Assembly (NCBI RefSeq): GCF_001956295.1
Contig: NZ_MRTD01000002.1
Coordinates: 436,501-500,500 of the forward strand
DNA length: 64,000 bases
Source of the DNA: Paenibacillus sp. FSL A5-0031
GTDB lineage: Bacteria > Bacillota > Bacilli > Paenibacillales > Paenibacillaceae
Reading direction: 5' to 3'
Below the pieces are notes generated by a model. That model had not been told where the DNA came from and did not search any database. It was given only the letters and a program-made list of their open reading frames with translations. Both the position numbers and the translations under genes were made by a program. Positions 26,485-35,592 of this stretch are shown here, one piece after another (the first letter of the stretch is position 1; the number at the start of each line of letters is the position of its first letter).

Positions 26485-26537
26485 AAAAAAGAGCTGCCCT
26501 TCTCCCGCCAGCGGCGTTTGAAAGACAGCTCTTTTTT
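26485..26537 (-). terminator. Terminator of fbaA
   Basis: Arms 26485-26496 and 26526-26537 form a 12-bp A/T-flanked stem with an inner CGCC-AG-GGCG hairpin. It is followed on the minus strand by a T-tract, 18 nt past the fbaA stop. Confidence 0.8.
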
Positions 26538-26555
26538 GTATATTCGAAAATGATC

Positions 26556-27413
26556 TTACGCTTTGTTGGATGAACCAAACTCACGCATTTTGCCCATAAC
26601 TGTTTGTTTGATTCCTTCGCGACCTGGAGCAAGGAATTTACGCGGATCGAAAGCTTCGGAATCTGCGCTCAACACTTCACGAACGATTTTTGTGAATGTG
26701 ATTTGGTTTTCTGTATTTACGTTGATTTTCGCTGTTCCTAGCGAAATTGATCTTTTGATGTGCTCAGTTGGGATACCTGTGCCGCCATGCAATACTAGTG
26801 GCAATTTGATTGTTTGGCAAATTTCTTCCATTTCTTTGAAGCCTAGGTTTGGTTCACCTTTGTAAGGACCGTGAACGGAACCAAGTGCAGGAGCAAGGCA
26901 GTCAATACCAGTACGTTGTACTAGCTCGAAGCACTCCTTAGGATCTGCATAAATAACGCCTTCAGCTATTACATCGTCTTCTTGTCCGCCAACTGTACCT
27001 AGCTCAGCTTCAACAGAAACGCCGCGCTCGTGCGCGTATGCAACAACCTCTTGAGTCGTTTTTACGTTTTCTTCAAATGGTGAGTGTGAAGCATCGATCA
27101 TAACGGATGTAAATCCAGCATCGATCGCAGCTTTACATTTTTCAAAGCTGGAACCGTGATCCAAGTGGATCGCAACAGGAACTGTAATTTTCATTTCTTC
27201 AATTAGTGATTTCACGATTGCAGTTACAACTGTGAAACCTCCCATGTAACGAGCTGCGCCTTCAGAAACGCCAAGGATAACCGGGGATTGCTCTTCTTGA
27301 GCAGCGCCTAGAATGGCTTGTGTCCACTCCAAGTTGTTGATGTTGTATTGACCAACTGCATAGCCTTCTTTTAACGCTTTGTTCAACATTTCTTTCATCG
27401 ATACCAATGCCAT
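26556..27413 (-). CDS. fbaA: Class II fructose-bisphosphate aldolase
   Basis: This 285-residue zinc-dependent glycolytic aldolase splits fructose-1,6-bisphosphate into the two triose phosphates. Zinc and active-site regions visible are [43 protein letters not shown] (His), [12 protein letters not shown] (His) and INVNTENQ. It matches B. subtilis FbaA in length and order. AAGGAGG precedes the ATG. The gene has its own terminator and a promoter region carrying a Rex/Fnr-like palindrome, suggesting redox or oxygen control. It could in principle act on another phosphosugar (GatY/KbaY group), but the motifs favour FBP. Confidence 0.93.
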   Translation of the reverse strand: MALVSMKEMLNKALKEGYAVGQYNINNLEWTQAILGAAQEEQSPVILGVSEGAARYMGGFTVVTAIVKSLIEEMKITVPVAIHLDHGSSFEKCKAAIDAGFTSVMIDASHSPFEENVKTTQEVVAYAHERGVSVEAELGTVGGQEDDVIAEGVIYADPKECFELVQRTGIDCLAPALGSVHGPYKGEPNLGFKEMEEICQTIKLPLVLHGGTGIPTEHIKRSISLGTAKINVNTENQITFTKIVREVLSADSEAFDPRKFLAPGREGIKQTVMGKMREFGSSNKA

Positions 27414-27466
27414 ATTAAAATCCTCCTTAGAGTTTAACTAACTATTTTTAATCATGTAAATGCCTG

Positions 27467-27490
27467 ATTATATTGTGACAATTATCACTA
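27467..27490 (-). promoter_or_regulatory. fbaA -10 box with Rex/Fnr-like palindrome
   Basis: A TATAAT on the minus strand (27472-27467) is abutted by TTGTGACAATTATCACTA (27473-27490). The latter matches the Rex box TTGTGA-N6-TCACAA at 11 of 12 fixed positions and also fits Bacillus Fnr sites (TGTGA-N6-TCAC). It would lie between -35 and -10, a repressor position. The remaining 330 nt up to 27823 hold no gene I can see. Confidence 0.5.
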
Positions 27491-27823
27491 ATGCATAGTC
27501 AGGACCATTAACATTCTGAATACCCGATACTTCTTTATCAATCACCCAACTATTGTACATCTTTATCCTTTAATAAATCAACTTATTTTGCCCCTAAATA
27601 ACGAACACTTCCCAGCTGCAATCGCTTACACATAGGTTTTTCATCATTTTTTTCTCGAAAATAATAAAGTGAAGCAATAAAGTAATTTTATTCATGATTT
27701 ACAAGTGCTGATCAACATATCAAGGGATGTTTAGAGTTTGTCCAGAATCGAATGGTACAATTAGGAAAGTTCTAATTAGCATATTTTTTTACAAATTGTT
27801 GACAACAACCAGGAGGAAAAATC

Positions 27824-30800
27824 ATGCATGTTGATCATCTACACAAAGATTCATTTTTTAGAAGGATTTTATTAGTTGTTACTTCCTTTATTTTGGTATT
27901 TGCGGCTGCACCAATAACGCCTGTGCTGGCGGATTCCGAGCCTGACTCGCTTCCAATCTATGTGGGTTGGCAAAAGTTTACTCATACTGGTCCTACTGCA
28001 GTTGTATCTAATGATGCGACCAGAGTGTTGAGCTTCCCGGTTAACCCGGGCCGAAATAACAACGCAACAACAGCAGACGGAAGATTAAGAGTAGTGCCGG
28101 TAACGAATGATTCGAGCGGAATTGTCGTTCGAACAAATAAGATTAAGCTTGACGGCGGTTTTAGCACTTATTTTGTCATGCATTTGAATGGGAGCACTTC
28201 GTTAAATAATTTAAACTTTCCGGGACCCGCTGATGGTCTAACTTTTATTATTCAGGATAATCCGACTCCTGTTCTAGGCGGGGTAGGCGAAGGCGTAGGT
28301 TATGCCGGTATTCCAAACTCCGTAGGAGTAGAGTTCGATACGTGGAAAAACATCGGACCTCATAAGGGAATTCAATACAATGACCCCAACACCCCTTTTA
28401 ATCGCTTAAATCAATATCATCCGGTAACGAATCCAAACGGCCCTACTGCCGATCATGTCGCTATTGTAATGAATGGCAACAACCATCATCAACAGGGCAG
28501 CGGCGATGTTATTGATAATTTGCAAGGCGCTAATTTCCGTTTGTACGATTACGGCGCAAGCAATGCTTACGTTCATGTTTGGGTTGATTATGACGAGAAT
28601 GGCAATCTTACCACTACCTATGGTTTAAGTAATAATCGAACGAATGCGGATAACAGATCACTGACTCGCAATGTCGGCAAATCCCTTATGAACAAAGAGG
28701 TATATGTAGGCTTTGGCGCAAGTACAGGGGGAGCCAACTCCCATCATGATATTCTGGCATGGTATTTCAAAAACTCCTACGTTGAAGGAGGACTAAAATC
28801 CGACGGAAATTACAAGCAAGGACCAAGTGCAGTTACAATCAATAAAGTATTCTCCACAGGTGTTGGAGCACAGACGGGTATTGATATCAAGGTCAACGGC
28901 ATTAGCAAAAGTGATAACTTGCCTAATGAACAGGTTGATATCTATGTTAACAATCAATTAGTAGACGGCGAGTACAGTACAAATAGTGAAGGCGTGCTTG
29001 TTTATACCTTTGATGATTCGAGTCATCTGCAGGCCGGTACTAACAATATTACCGTAGTCACCCGTAACGGAGGCACTTCTGCGAGCAGCTCAGCGATTAT
29101 GACTGAGGCGCCTGTAGCAGATAACATCGTATTGTCCTATACGGCTAAAGGTAATGTGATGATTACTGGCGTTCCGAATGGAGTAGCCGTAACCCTATAC
29201 GACGACAATCATGAAGTCATTGCAACCTCGTCAATTGCAACGAACGGAACGGCCCACTTGACATTGACCGACGAAGGCAAGGATATACTAGCTGGCGCCA
29301 GCCAGATTGATATTTCATATGCAAAAAGTGGTGAAGTAGCCAGCAACGTAACAGCAGTATCTCCTATTTTACGGAGCAGTGCGCCTGAAAAAGAGAATAT
29401 CACTACGAATGTACCCAAAAACACAGTAACCGTTAAAGACGTCCCACCGGGCTCGACTGTTAAAGTGTATGGTGACGATGACGAGCTCATCGGTACAGCG
29501 ACTAACAACGGCGATGAAGAAACAGAAGTGGTAGTCACTATTGATCCGCCAACCAAGCTTCAAGAAGGTGACATCATTGAGGTTACAATTACAGAAGAAG
29601 ACGGCAAGCCAGAAAGCGAACGAGTAACAAGCATAGCGAAGCTGGAGAGCGACCCGTTGGACGAGAAAAAAATCACAACAAACGCAACGAACAATACGGT
29701 AACGATTAAAGACGTACCGCCAGGTACAACCATCAACGTTTATGACAAGAACGGCGAGGTTATTGGAACAGCTACTAACACTGGCACGGAAGCAGATATC
29801 GTAGTTGAAATTAAAGAACCGCATACGCTTGTGGCAGGAGACAACATTAAAGTTACAGTTACAGAGACAGGCAAGCTCGAAAGCGAGCCAGTGTCTAGCG
29901 AAGCGAAGCTGGACAGCGTGCTTGACACAAATAACGTTAAAACGAACGCAACAAACAATACCGTAACCGTCAAGGATGTACCGCCGGGTGCAACCATTCT
30001 AGTATACGACGAGAATGGTGATGTTATCGGTAAGGCTACAAATACAGGCACATCAAAAACAGCCGTTGTCGTTACTATTGAACCTACAAACGCGCTTGCT
30101 GAAGGCGATATTGTAAAAGTTACGATCACAGAAGACGGTCATCTGGAAAGTAAACCGATATCGAGCGAAGCAAAAACGGAAAGCGCTCCGCTTGAGAGCA
30201 ACAATGTGGAAACAAACGCAACGAAAAACGCAGTAACCATTAAAGACGTACCACCAGGTGCAACTATCAACGTATATGACAAGAACGGCGATGTTATTGG
30301 TACAGTTACAAACACGGATACGTCCATAGCTACCGTTGTAGTTAACATTGAAGCCCCGCATGTACTTGGTGAGGGAGACTTGGTTAAGGTTGCAATTGCA
30401 GAAGTTGGAAAGCTGGAAAGCCCATCCACTTCTAGCACAGCAAAAATAGATAGTGGCTCACCGGAAAGTTCAAAGGTTAAAGCAAGTGTATCGAATGGCA
30501 GCGTTAAGGTAGTAGAGGTGCCTGCTGGGGCGACCATTATTGTATACGACGAGAATGGTACAGAGTTGAAACGTGCGGTAAATACCGGAGAAGAGACGGG
30601 AACCGTGGTCATCGGAGGACTTGACCTTGAGCCTGGAACCAAAATTCAAGTGACATTAACGGAAAAAGACAGATATGAAAGCAAGCCCTTGCTTATAACG
30701 GTCGAATTCACGACAGACGAAGCAATTGATGATGCACTGAGGGCTCTGCAGATCGGTTACCAAGCAAACGATACATGGGAGAGTGTTACGCTTCCTGTAC

Positions 30801-32680
30801 TCATTGTAACAACAGGGGCAAATGAAACGATGATCGATTGGGCTTCCAACAAGCCAAGTGCAATTGAAATTTCATTGCCTGAGAATGGATCAATTAAGAC
30901 ACTTGTTCATCGTCATGCAAAGGATGAGAGTGTTATACTCACCGCTTCCGTTTCTAAAAATGGTGTAACGAAAACCCGCACATTCCTGTTAATTGTCAAA
31001 GCCGAGAACCTAACAAAGACAACAATCGAGAATTATCGACAAGTCCCTGTTGTTGGCGGCTCAGACAACGAGGTGAGTGAGCCGGTTGGCATTAATCGTG
31101 TTATGTTGTCAAACGGAGTAAAAATTGACAAAGCCATTTTTGATCCGGCAGCAGCAGCAAGGTTTATTAATGATCTTAGAACAAAAAACGGAGTATCAAC
31201 TGTACTTGTTGATGAGGTTGCAGGAGACGAGCCAGGTGAGATTGCTGTCGAAATTCCTGGACAATCTTTAAGACTGTTAAACACAAACCAAAATACGTTG
31301 GATATACGTACAGAATATGCAACTATATCCATTGCTGCAAACGTTATTGACCAAATGGCAGATCGTTATCTTGACTTGTTTTTCCGCTTAATTCCAGTAA
31401 AAGATGCTGGTCATCAATCGGAATTAAATACCAGCATTGTGAATGAGACAGTTGTCAGAGCAGCAGCTGGAAGCCGAAATGTTGCAGTGATCGGCTCCTC
31501 GTTGGAAATTGAAACAAACTATCGCGATTACACAACAACACTGTTCTTACCATTTGCAAAGAACGGAATCACCGTGCCTGCAAGCAACTACGACAGTTTT
31601 TTAGATTCGCTGCGAATCTTTGTAGAGCATAGCGATGGAGAAAAAGTAGTAATGAAACCTGCCATTGTGTACAGCGGTGACACTCCAATTGGGCTAGAGA
31701 TTGAAATTGACAAGTTTAGCATTTTCTCCGTTATTCAGTTAACAGAACGGTCGACAGGTGAAAGCACCGTCATACCCGCTCAGCCTGTGACGGAGCAAGT
31801 AAAGAAGACCACCATCGATCCAAAAGCGGGAACCATTGTTCTTGATCTAGTTGATGGCAGCGGTAAGGCGGACATATCAGGCTTTATAGTAAAAATTAGT
31901 GGCCAGGCAGTGGAAATAAAAGACGTTAGAATGGATGGCAATCAAGTTATTATTCAGTTGAAGAATCCTATTCCCGTTGGTTATGGAGCAACCGTATCTT
32001 ATAAGCCGGGCAGCGGCTTCACAGGCACTTTGAAGTCTTTCACTGACCTGAACATTGCAAACCCTGGCCATCATAATGCTTATATTAAAGGCTTCCCTGA
32101 TGGCACATTCCGCCCGAATAACACGATCACGAGAGCGGAGATGTCGGCTTTACTAGCACGCAACAAAAATTTACCTAATGTTTATGAATACCAAAAGCTC
32201 TACCCGGATGTTGCAAAAGGCTTCTGGGCCGCAGCTAACATCGAGCAGCTACAAGATATTGGATTAATGATTGGCGATAAGCAGGGCAACTTCCGGCCAA
32301 ATGACCGCATAACGAGAGCCGAAATGGCAATGATTGCGGCCAAATGGTTAAATGCTGATCTTAACGGACCATTCACGAACACATTTGAGGACGTATCTGA
32401 TCAGCATTGGGCTGCAGCAGCTATTGCCGCTGTAAACAAAGCGGGGGTTATGATCGGTTTTGAAGATGGCTCGTTCGGTCTGAAGGAATATGTAACACGT
32501 GCGCAAGCAGTTACTATTATGAACCGTTTGCTAGGAAGAGGACCGCTTACAGGCGTGACCACACCATCTTGGCCGGATGCGACTTCTGCTCACTGGGCAT
32601 TCGAGCATATTGAAGAAGCTTCAAAAGATCACTATTATACGTATCTTTCGGATGGTAAAGAGCTTTTATTTAAGCAATAG
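27824..32680 (+). CDS. Large surface protein: L-type lectin, Ig-like repeats, SLH anchor
   Basis: This 1618-residue secreted protein has a signal peptide at about residues 1-36 (FILVFAAAPITPVLA before DSEP). An L-type (legume-like) lectin domain covers about 55-330 (DGLTFIIQD, IPNSVGVEFDTWKN). Six tandem beta-domains of about 90 residues, each with a VKDVPPGATI-type core, begin near residues 431, 523, 614, 703, 793 and 883. An atrophied Ig-like domain (965-1065), a long beta-rich region, a SwmB-like domain (about 1325-1405), and SLH motifs (about 1410-1618: GFPDGTFRPNNTITRAEM, FRPNDRITRAEMA, GVMIGFEDGSF) follow. SLH motifs bind pyruvylated wall polysaccharide, so the protein probably displays a sugar-binding domain on the cell surface. 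AGGAGG precedes the ATG. Confidence 0.9.
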   Translation: MHVDHLHKDSFFRRILLVVTSFILVFAAAPITPVLADSEPDSLPIYVGWQKFTHTGPTAVVSNDATRVLSFPVNPGRNNNATTADGRLRVVPVTNDSSGIVVRTNKIKLDGGFSTYFVMHLNGSTSLNNLNFPGPADGLTFIIQDNPTPVLGGVGEGVGYAGIPNSVGVEFDTWKNIGPHKGIQYNDPNTPFNRLNQYHPVTNPNGPTADHVAIVMNGNNHHQQGSGDVIDNLQGANFRLYDYGASNAYVHVWVDYDENGNLTTTYGLSNNRTNADNRSLTRNVGKSLMNKEVYVGFGASTGGANSHHDILAWYFKNSYVEGGLKSDGNYKQGPSAVTINKVFSTGVGAQTGIDIKVNGISKSDNLPNEQVDIYVNNQLVDGEYSTNSEGVLVYTFDDSSHLQAGTNNITVVTRNGGTSASSSAIMTEAPVADNIVLSYTAKGNVMITGVPNGVAVTLYDDNHEVIATSSIATNGTAHLTLTDEGKDILAGASQIDISYAKSGEVASNVTAVSPILRSSAPEKENITTNVPKNTVTVKDVPPGSTVKVYGDDDELIGTATNNGDEETEVVVTIDPPTKLQEGDIIEVTITEEDGKPESERVTSIAKLESDPLDEKKITTNATNNTVTIKDVPPGTTINVYDKNGEVIGTATNTGTEADIVVEIKEPHTLVAGDNIKVTVTETGKLESEPVSSEAKLDSVLDTNNVKTNATNNTVTVKDVPPGATILVYDENGDVIGKATNTGTSKTAVVVTIEPTNALAEGDIVKVTITEDGHLESKPISSEAKTESAPLESNNVETNATKNAVTIKDVPPGATINVYDKNGDVIGTVTNTDTSIATVVVNIEAPHVLGEGDLVKVAIAEVGKLESPSTSSTAKIDSGSPESSKVKASVSNGSVKVVEVPAGATIIVYDENGTELKRAVNTGEETGTVVIGGLDLEPGTKIQVTLTEKDRYESKPLLITVEFTTDEAIDDALRALQIGYQANDTWESVTLPVLIVTTGANETMIDWASNKPSAIEISLPENGSIKTLVHRHAKDESVILTASVSKNGVTKTRTFLLIVKAENLTKTTIENYRQVPVVGGSDNEVSEPVGINRVMLSNGVKIDKAIFDPAAAARFINDLRTKNGVSTVLVDEVAGDEPGEIAVEIPGQSLRLLNTNQNTLDIRTEYATISIAANVIDQMADRYLDLFFRLIPVKDAGHQSELNTSIVNETVVRAAAGSRNVAVIGSSLEIETNYRDYTTTLFLPFAKNGITVPASNYDSFLDSLRIFVEHSDGEKVVMKPAIVYSGDTPIGLEIEIDKFSIFSVIQLTERSTGESTVIPAQPVTEQVKKTTIDPKAGTIVLDLVDGSGKADISGFIVKISGQAVEIKDVRMDGNQVIIQLKNPIPVGYGATVSYKPGSGFTGTLKSFTDLNIANPGHHNAYIKGFPDGTFRPNNTITRAEMSALLARNKNLPNVYEYQKLYPDVAKGFWAAANIEQLQDIGLMIGDKQGNFRPNDRITRAEMAMIAAKWLNADLNGPFTNTFEDVSDQHWAAAAIAAVNKAGVMIGFEDGSFGLKEYVTRAQAVTIMNRLLGRGPLTGVTTPSWPDATSAHWAFEHIEEASKDHYYTYLSDGKELLFKQ
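29392..30720 (+). repeat. Five tandem ~270-bp coding repeats (plus one diverged copy before)
   Basis: Units start near 29392, 29668, 29932, 30202 and 30472, each 264-276 bp and encoding a domain with a core such as DVPPGATIxVYDxNGDxIG. A diverged sixth copy precedes them from about 29116. The middle copies are most alike, consistent with expansion by unequal recombination. Confidence 0.85.
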
Positions 32681-32733
32681 CACCATCCTGCCGCTATTGA
32701 AGTGGATTCAAGCTCGACAATTTATTCATACTC

Positions 32734-32781
32734 AAAAGCCAAGAAAATGCTGGGTTATAACTAGCATATTTCTTGGCTTTT
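32734..32781 (+). terminator. Terminator after the surface-protein gene
   Basis: A 13-bp stem (32734-32746 with 32769-32781) extends through ATGCT/AGCAT and is followed by CTCTTACTG. From 32782 to 32989 I see no gene, only a weak -10 (TATAAT 32952-32957) for ada. Confidence 0.75.
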
Positions 32782-32989
32782 CTCTTACTGCGCAATCAAC
32801 ATGAAGGACTGTAAAGCCGTGTCAAAGCCAAGATAAGCGTCATCCGTTGTTGGATTGCATTCTGGTAATCAGATTACGAACGTCATCTGAGTACATGCGA
32901 ATCAAAAAAATAAATGCCTGATTTTCGGCTACGTTATATTTCTGAAGGCTCTATAATAAGAGCATAATCTAAGATTAGGGCGTGCATAC

Positions 32990-34036
32990 ATGGTACCTGC
33001 AGAGCGTAACGAAGAATACTACAGGGCATTATTAGAGAAAAGAACGGAGTATGAAGGCGTATTTTATGTAGGCGTCAAAACGACTGGCGTGTTCTGTCGT
33101 CCAACTTGCCCGGCACGAAAGCCTAAATTTGAAAACTGCGAATTTTATGAGACGGCACAACAAGCGCTGCTTGCCTCCTATCGGCCATGCCAAAGATGCC
33201 GTCCGCTTTCCCACCCAAACCATGTATCGGAGGTTGTTCGCCAGCTTGTTGCTGCCGTTGAGGAAAATCCTGAAAAACGATGGAAGGAACAAGATTTCAA
33301 AAACCTTTCGGTTGATGAATCAACGGCGCGCCGTCAGTTCAAGAAGCGATTTGACATGACGTTTGTTGAATATGCTCGCGCCCGCCGCATGGGACTTGCC
33401 TTGAAGAACATTAGATCGGGTCAAACGATCATTGATACTCAGCTATCTGCTGGTTATGAATCCAGCAGCGGTTTCAGAGATGCTTTCTCGCGAATTATGG
33501 GGGCCGCGCCTACATTAGTAGAGAATAGTAAGGTTCTGAAAGCTTCTTGGATCGATACAAGGCTTGGGCCGATGATTGCGATTGGGGATGAGAGTGCACT
33601 TTATCTTCTTGAATTTGTTGATCGGCGAGGGCTAGAGCGCGAAGTAGAAAGGCTTCGTCAACGGACAAAATCCGCCATCATTCCAGGTGTCACGGAACCG
33701 ATCCAATCGATTGAAAGTGAATTGACCCGTTATTTTGATGGAAAACTGACCGAATTCAAAACCCCTGTCTCGTTGCTTGGATCACCTTTTCAAAAGAGCG
33801 TATGGGAGCAATTAATGAAAATTCCGCCGGGCGAAACACGTTCCTATTCAGACATCGCCGCCGCACTCGGTAAACCATCCGCCTATCGTGCTGTCGCTCA
33901 GGCCAATGGCGCAAATCAGCTTGCGATTATGATTCCTTGCCATCGAGTCATCAACTCAAATGGTGATTTAGGTGGCTACGGCGGTGGATTAACACGTAAA
34001 AACTGGCTATTACATCACGAGAAACAAGGAGAATAA
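32990..34036 (+). CDS. ada: Bifunctional Ada: methylphosphotriester and O6-alkylguanine methyltransferase/regulator
   Basis: This is a 348-residue full-length Ada. The N-terminal zinc domain carries four cysteines (TGVFCRPTCPARKP and RPCQRCRPL), the first accepting methyl groups from DNA phosphotriesters. An AraC-type HTH follows (about 85-175: ESTARRQFKKRFDMTFVEYA, AGYESSSGFRDAFSRI). The C-terminal O6-methylguanine methyltransferase has the active Cys in IPCHRVI and helix PSAYRAVAQANGAN. In B. subtilis the functions are split between AdaA and AdaB; here they are fused as in E. coli. A GGGCG before the ATG is only a weak ribosome site. Confidence 0.93.
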   Translation: MVPAERNEEYYRALLEKRTEYEGVFYVGVKTTGVFCRPTCPARKPKFENCEFYETAQQALLASYRPCQRCRPLSHPNHVSEVVRQLVAAVEENPEKRWKEQDFKNLSVDESTARRQFKKRFDMTFVEYARARRMGLALKNIRSGQTIIDTQLSAGYESSSGFRDAFSRIMGAAPTLVENSKVLKASWIDTRLGPMIAIGDESALYLLEFVDRRGLEREVERLRQRTKSAIIPGVTEPIQSIESELTRYFDGKLTEFKTPVSLLGSPFQKSVWEQLMKIPPGETRSYSDIAAALGKPSAYRAVAQANGANQLAIMIPCHRVINSNGDLGGYGGGLTRKNWLLHHEKQGE

Positions 34037-34089
34037 TATGATTTTGGAAGAAGTGCGCTGTCCGTGCATAACCAACCGTACATTTAAAA

Positions 34090-34139
34090 ATGAAAGACCG
34101 ATCCCAGCGTTCTACACGAAGCTGAGATCGGTCTTTCAT
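34090..34139 (-). terminator. Terminator shared by ada and the small membrane-protein gene
   Basis: A 14-bp perfect stem (34090-34103 with 34126-34139) is followed on the minus strand by TTTTTAAATG. It is better suited to the minus-strand gene, but can serve both. Confidence 0.75.
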
Positions 34140-34145
34140 GACGGA

Positions 34146-34445
34146 TTATCCTATAAGGTTATCCTTTTCTACAACCGTTACTTCAAGACCGCCAAACTTT
34201 GTAGCTAGCTTACTATAGATGAAGGCACTTAACATCCCAATCAAGCCATAAACAAAAATTAGTATAACGGGCATTATAATATAAGGAATTCCTGCAATCA
34301 GTAAGCCTGGCTTGCCAATAGCGAGTCCAATAATGGCGACTAGAAAGCCTAAAGCAACCATAATGGATAATGGAATAATAGCAAAATATAATGTCGCTTT
34401 AAAAGCACTTTTCGGCCCTATTTTTATAATTTCTATTTTTTTCAT
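34146..34445 (-). CDS. Small two- or three-helix membrane protein
   Basis: This 99-residue protein has a basic N-terminus (MKKIEIIKIGPKSAFK), then hydrophobic helices at about 18-48 and 52-80, and a short soluble tail. The N-terminal IGPKSAFKATLYF resembles the entry of DUF3566-type proteins (PxSxFK), but this is a weak match and the function is unknown. ATG 34445 is chosen because GGAGGGG lies just upstream; the frame stays open to 34490 without a ribosome site. Confidence 0.65.
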   Translation of the reverse strand: MKKIEIIKIGPKSAFKATLYFAIIPLSIMVALGFLVAIIGLAIGKPGLLIAGIPYIIMPVILIFVYGLIGMLSAFIYSKLATKFGGLEVTVVEKDNLIG

Positions 34446-34548
34446 AATACTTACCCCTCCTTTTAATTTTATTTTTGATATATTTTCCACAATAACATAA
34501 TGTTACATTATTTTCTTTGTAATTTTTATTAAATTCTCGTAATTTTTC

Positions 34549-35130
34549 TTAAAGCTGTCCCTCACCAAACACCTCAGCCCGATGAACGCTTTCTCGGATA
34601 ATGTGGGCGTGACTGGATATGACATCTACCGCGGCGGCAGTTTTCTCAAATCGGTAGCAGCAACCACAGCCAGTGATACTGGCTTGTCCGGATCGACAAT
34701 CTACAGCTATTACGTAAAAGCAAAGGATGCGGCAGGCAATCAATCGGTTTCGAGCAATACCGTCAGCGCAACTACACAGTCCGGTGGGATAGCAGCTTGT
34801 TCCGGCGCATTAACCTCCGCAGCTGCTATTCAAGCTGCGATGATCAATGCGAGCGCTGGTACAATAATCACGATTGCGCCAGGGTCCTACTCAGGTATTC
34901 GAGCTGCAAGCGGTGATCCTAGATTGGATGCTAACGGCGTTCCAACTGGTGTTTTCTATTCGGGCGCCAGCGGCACTTCCGGCAGCCGCATCGTTTTGAA
35001 GGGTTGTGACCCAGCTAATCCCCCTATATTGCAAGGACCCGCTACCAATGATGGTTCTTACGGCATTCATCTAACAGGCGACTATTGGGAAATTCGCGAT
35101 ATTAAAGTAACAAGAGCACAAAAGGGGATC
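34549..35130 (+). pseudogene. Decayed secreted polysaccharide-active protein (FN3 + beta-helix)
   Basis: The frame begins in the middle of a fibronectin-III domain (DNVGVTGYDIYRGGSF to SNTVSATT) with no signal peptide or start region. It continues into the first turns of a right-handed beta-helix of the pectate-lyase/chondroitinase-B type (AAAIQAAMINASAGTIITIAPG, SGSRIVLKGCDP, GDYWEIRDIKVTRAQKG). After about 35130 similarity to that fold ends abruptly, although the frame stays open to 35220. Upstream sequence is AT-rich intergenic DNA. Both ends are therefore missing. A complete parental gene would encode several hundred more residues. Confidence 0.7.
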
Positions 35131-35204
35131 ATAGAAGTTCACCCTATATTAATAGCTTATAAAAAAAATCAGCCTCTTTATCGCTTTAATATGCGACGGT
35201 TTGT

Positions 35205-35228
35205 GACTTGCTCAATTTAGAGCAAGTC
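35205..35228 (+). terminator. Hairpin terminator within remnant region
   Basis: A 9-bp perfect stem (35205-35213 with 35220-35228) is followed by TTTTCG, in sequence that does not belong to the FN3/beta-helix remnant. Confidence 0.5.
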
Positions 35229-35592
35229 TTTTCGTTAATGATTATCAACGAAACTAGGGGGTTATCTGGCAATGGCCTGAGCTTACTTTTTGACTGCTTC
35301 TATACGACAGATAGCACAAGGTCTACCCTAGGACCTTGGCTTGGCCTTTCTAACGCTGCACGAGACACCGAATAAATCGATCAAAGCCCCAGTACAATTG
35401 CACTGGGGTATTTTTGTATTATTTTACATAAAAATATTAATATCTCATAAATTTATCCCTAAAAATAGTTCGAATGTTGTAACAATCGACACAAACAAAC
35501 AAAATAATATAGTTATTACCGTCTATATATTAAATATTTGGAAGATTATATACTTGTTGTTGAAATTAACAAAATTGTTTAGGAGGATGTCT
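35221..35592. other. Remnant or intergenic zone before the chitinase gene
   Basis: This 372-nt gap holds a 45-codon open frame (ATG 35238 to TAA 35375) with no ribosome site. It is followed at once by a plus-strand terminator (35387-35393 with 35402-35408, then TATTTTT), as if it were the tail of a lost gene. The rest (35410-35580) is AT-rich and presumably contains the chitinase promoter. Confidence 0.35.

Noticed and set aside
29209..30642. Several 100-170-codon minus-strand frames across the Ig-like repeats
   Set aside because: They recur at the repeat period because the coding repeats have a low stop frequency on the opposite strand; no start signals and no family features.
32820..32950. 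Minus-strand frame of about 36 codons (QKYNVAENQAF to MQSNNG) upstream of ada
   Set aside because: Protein-like in sound, but it has no start codon or ribosome site at its beginning, no terminator, and overlaps the ada promoter; too weak to report as a gene.
35160..35340. Insertion-sequence remnant between the FN3/beta-helix fragment and the chitinase
   Set aside because: The break in similarity suggests inserted DNA, but I find no transposase motif, no terminal inverted repeats and no target duplication, so it is left as an unexplained zone.
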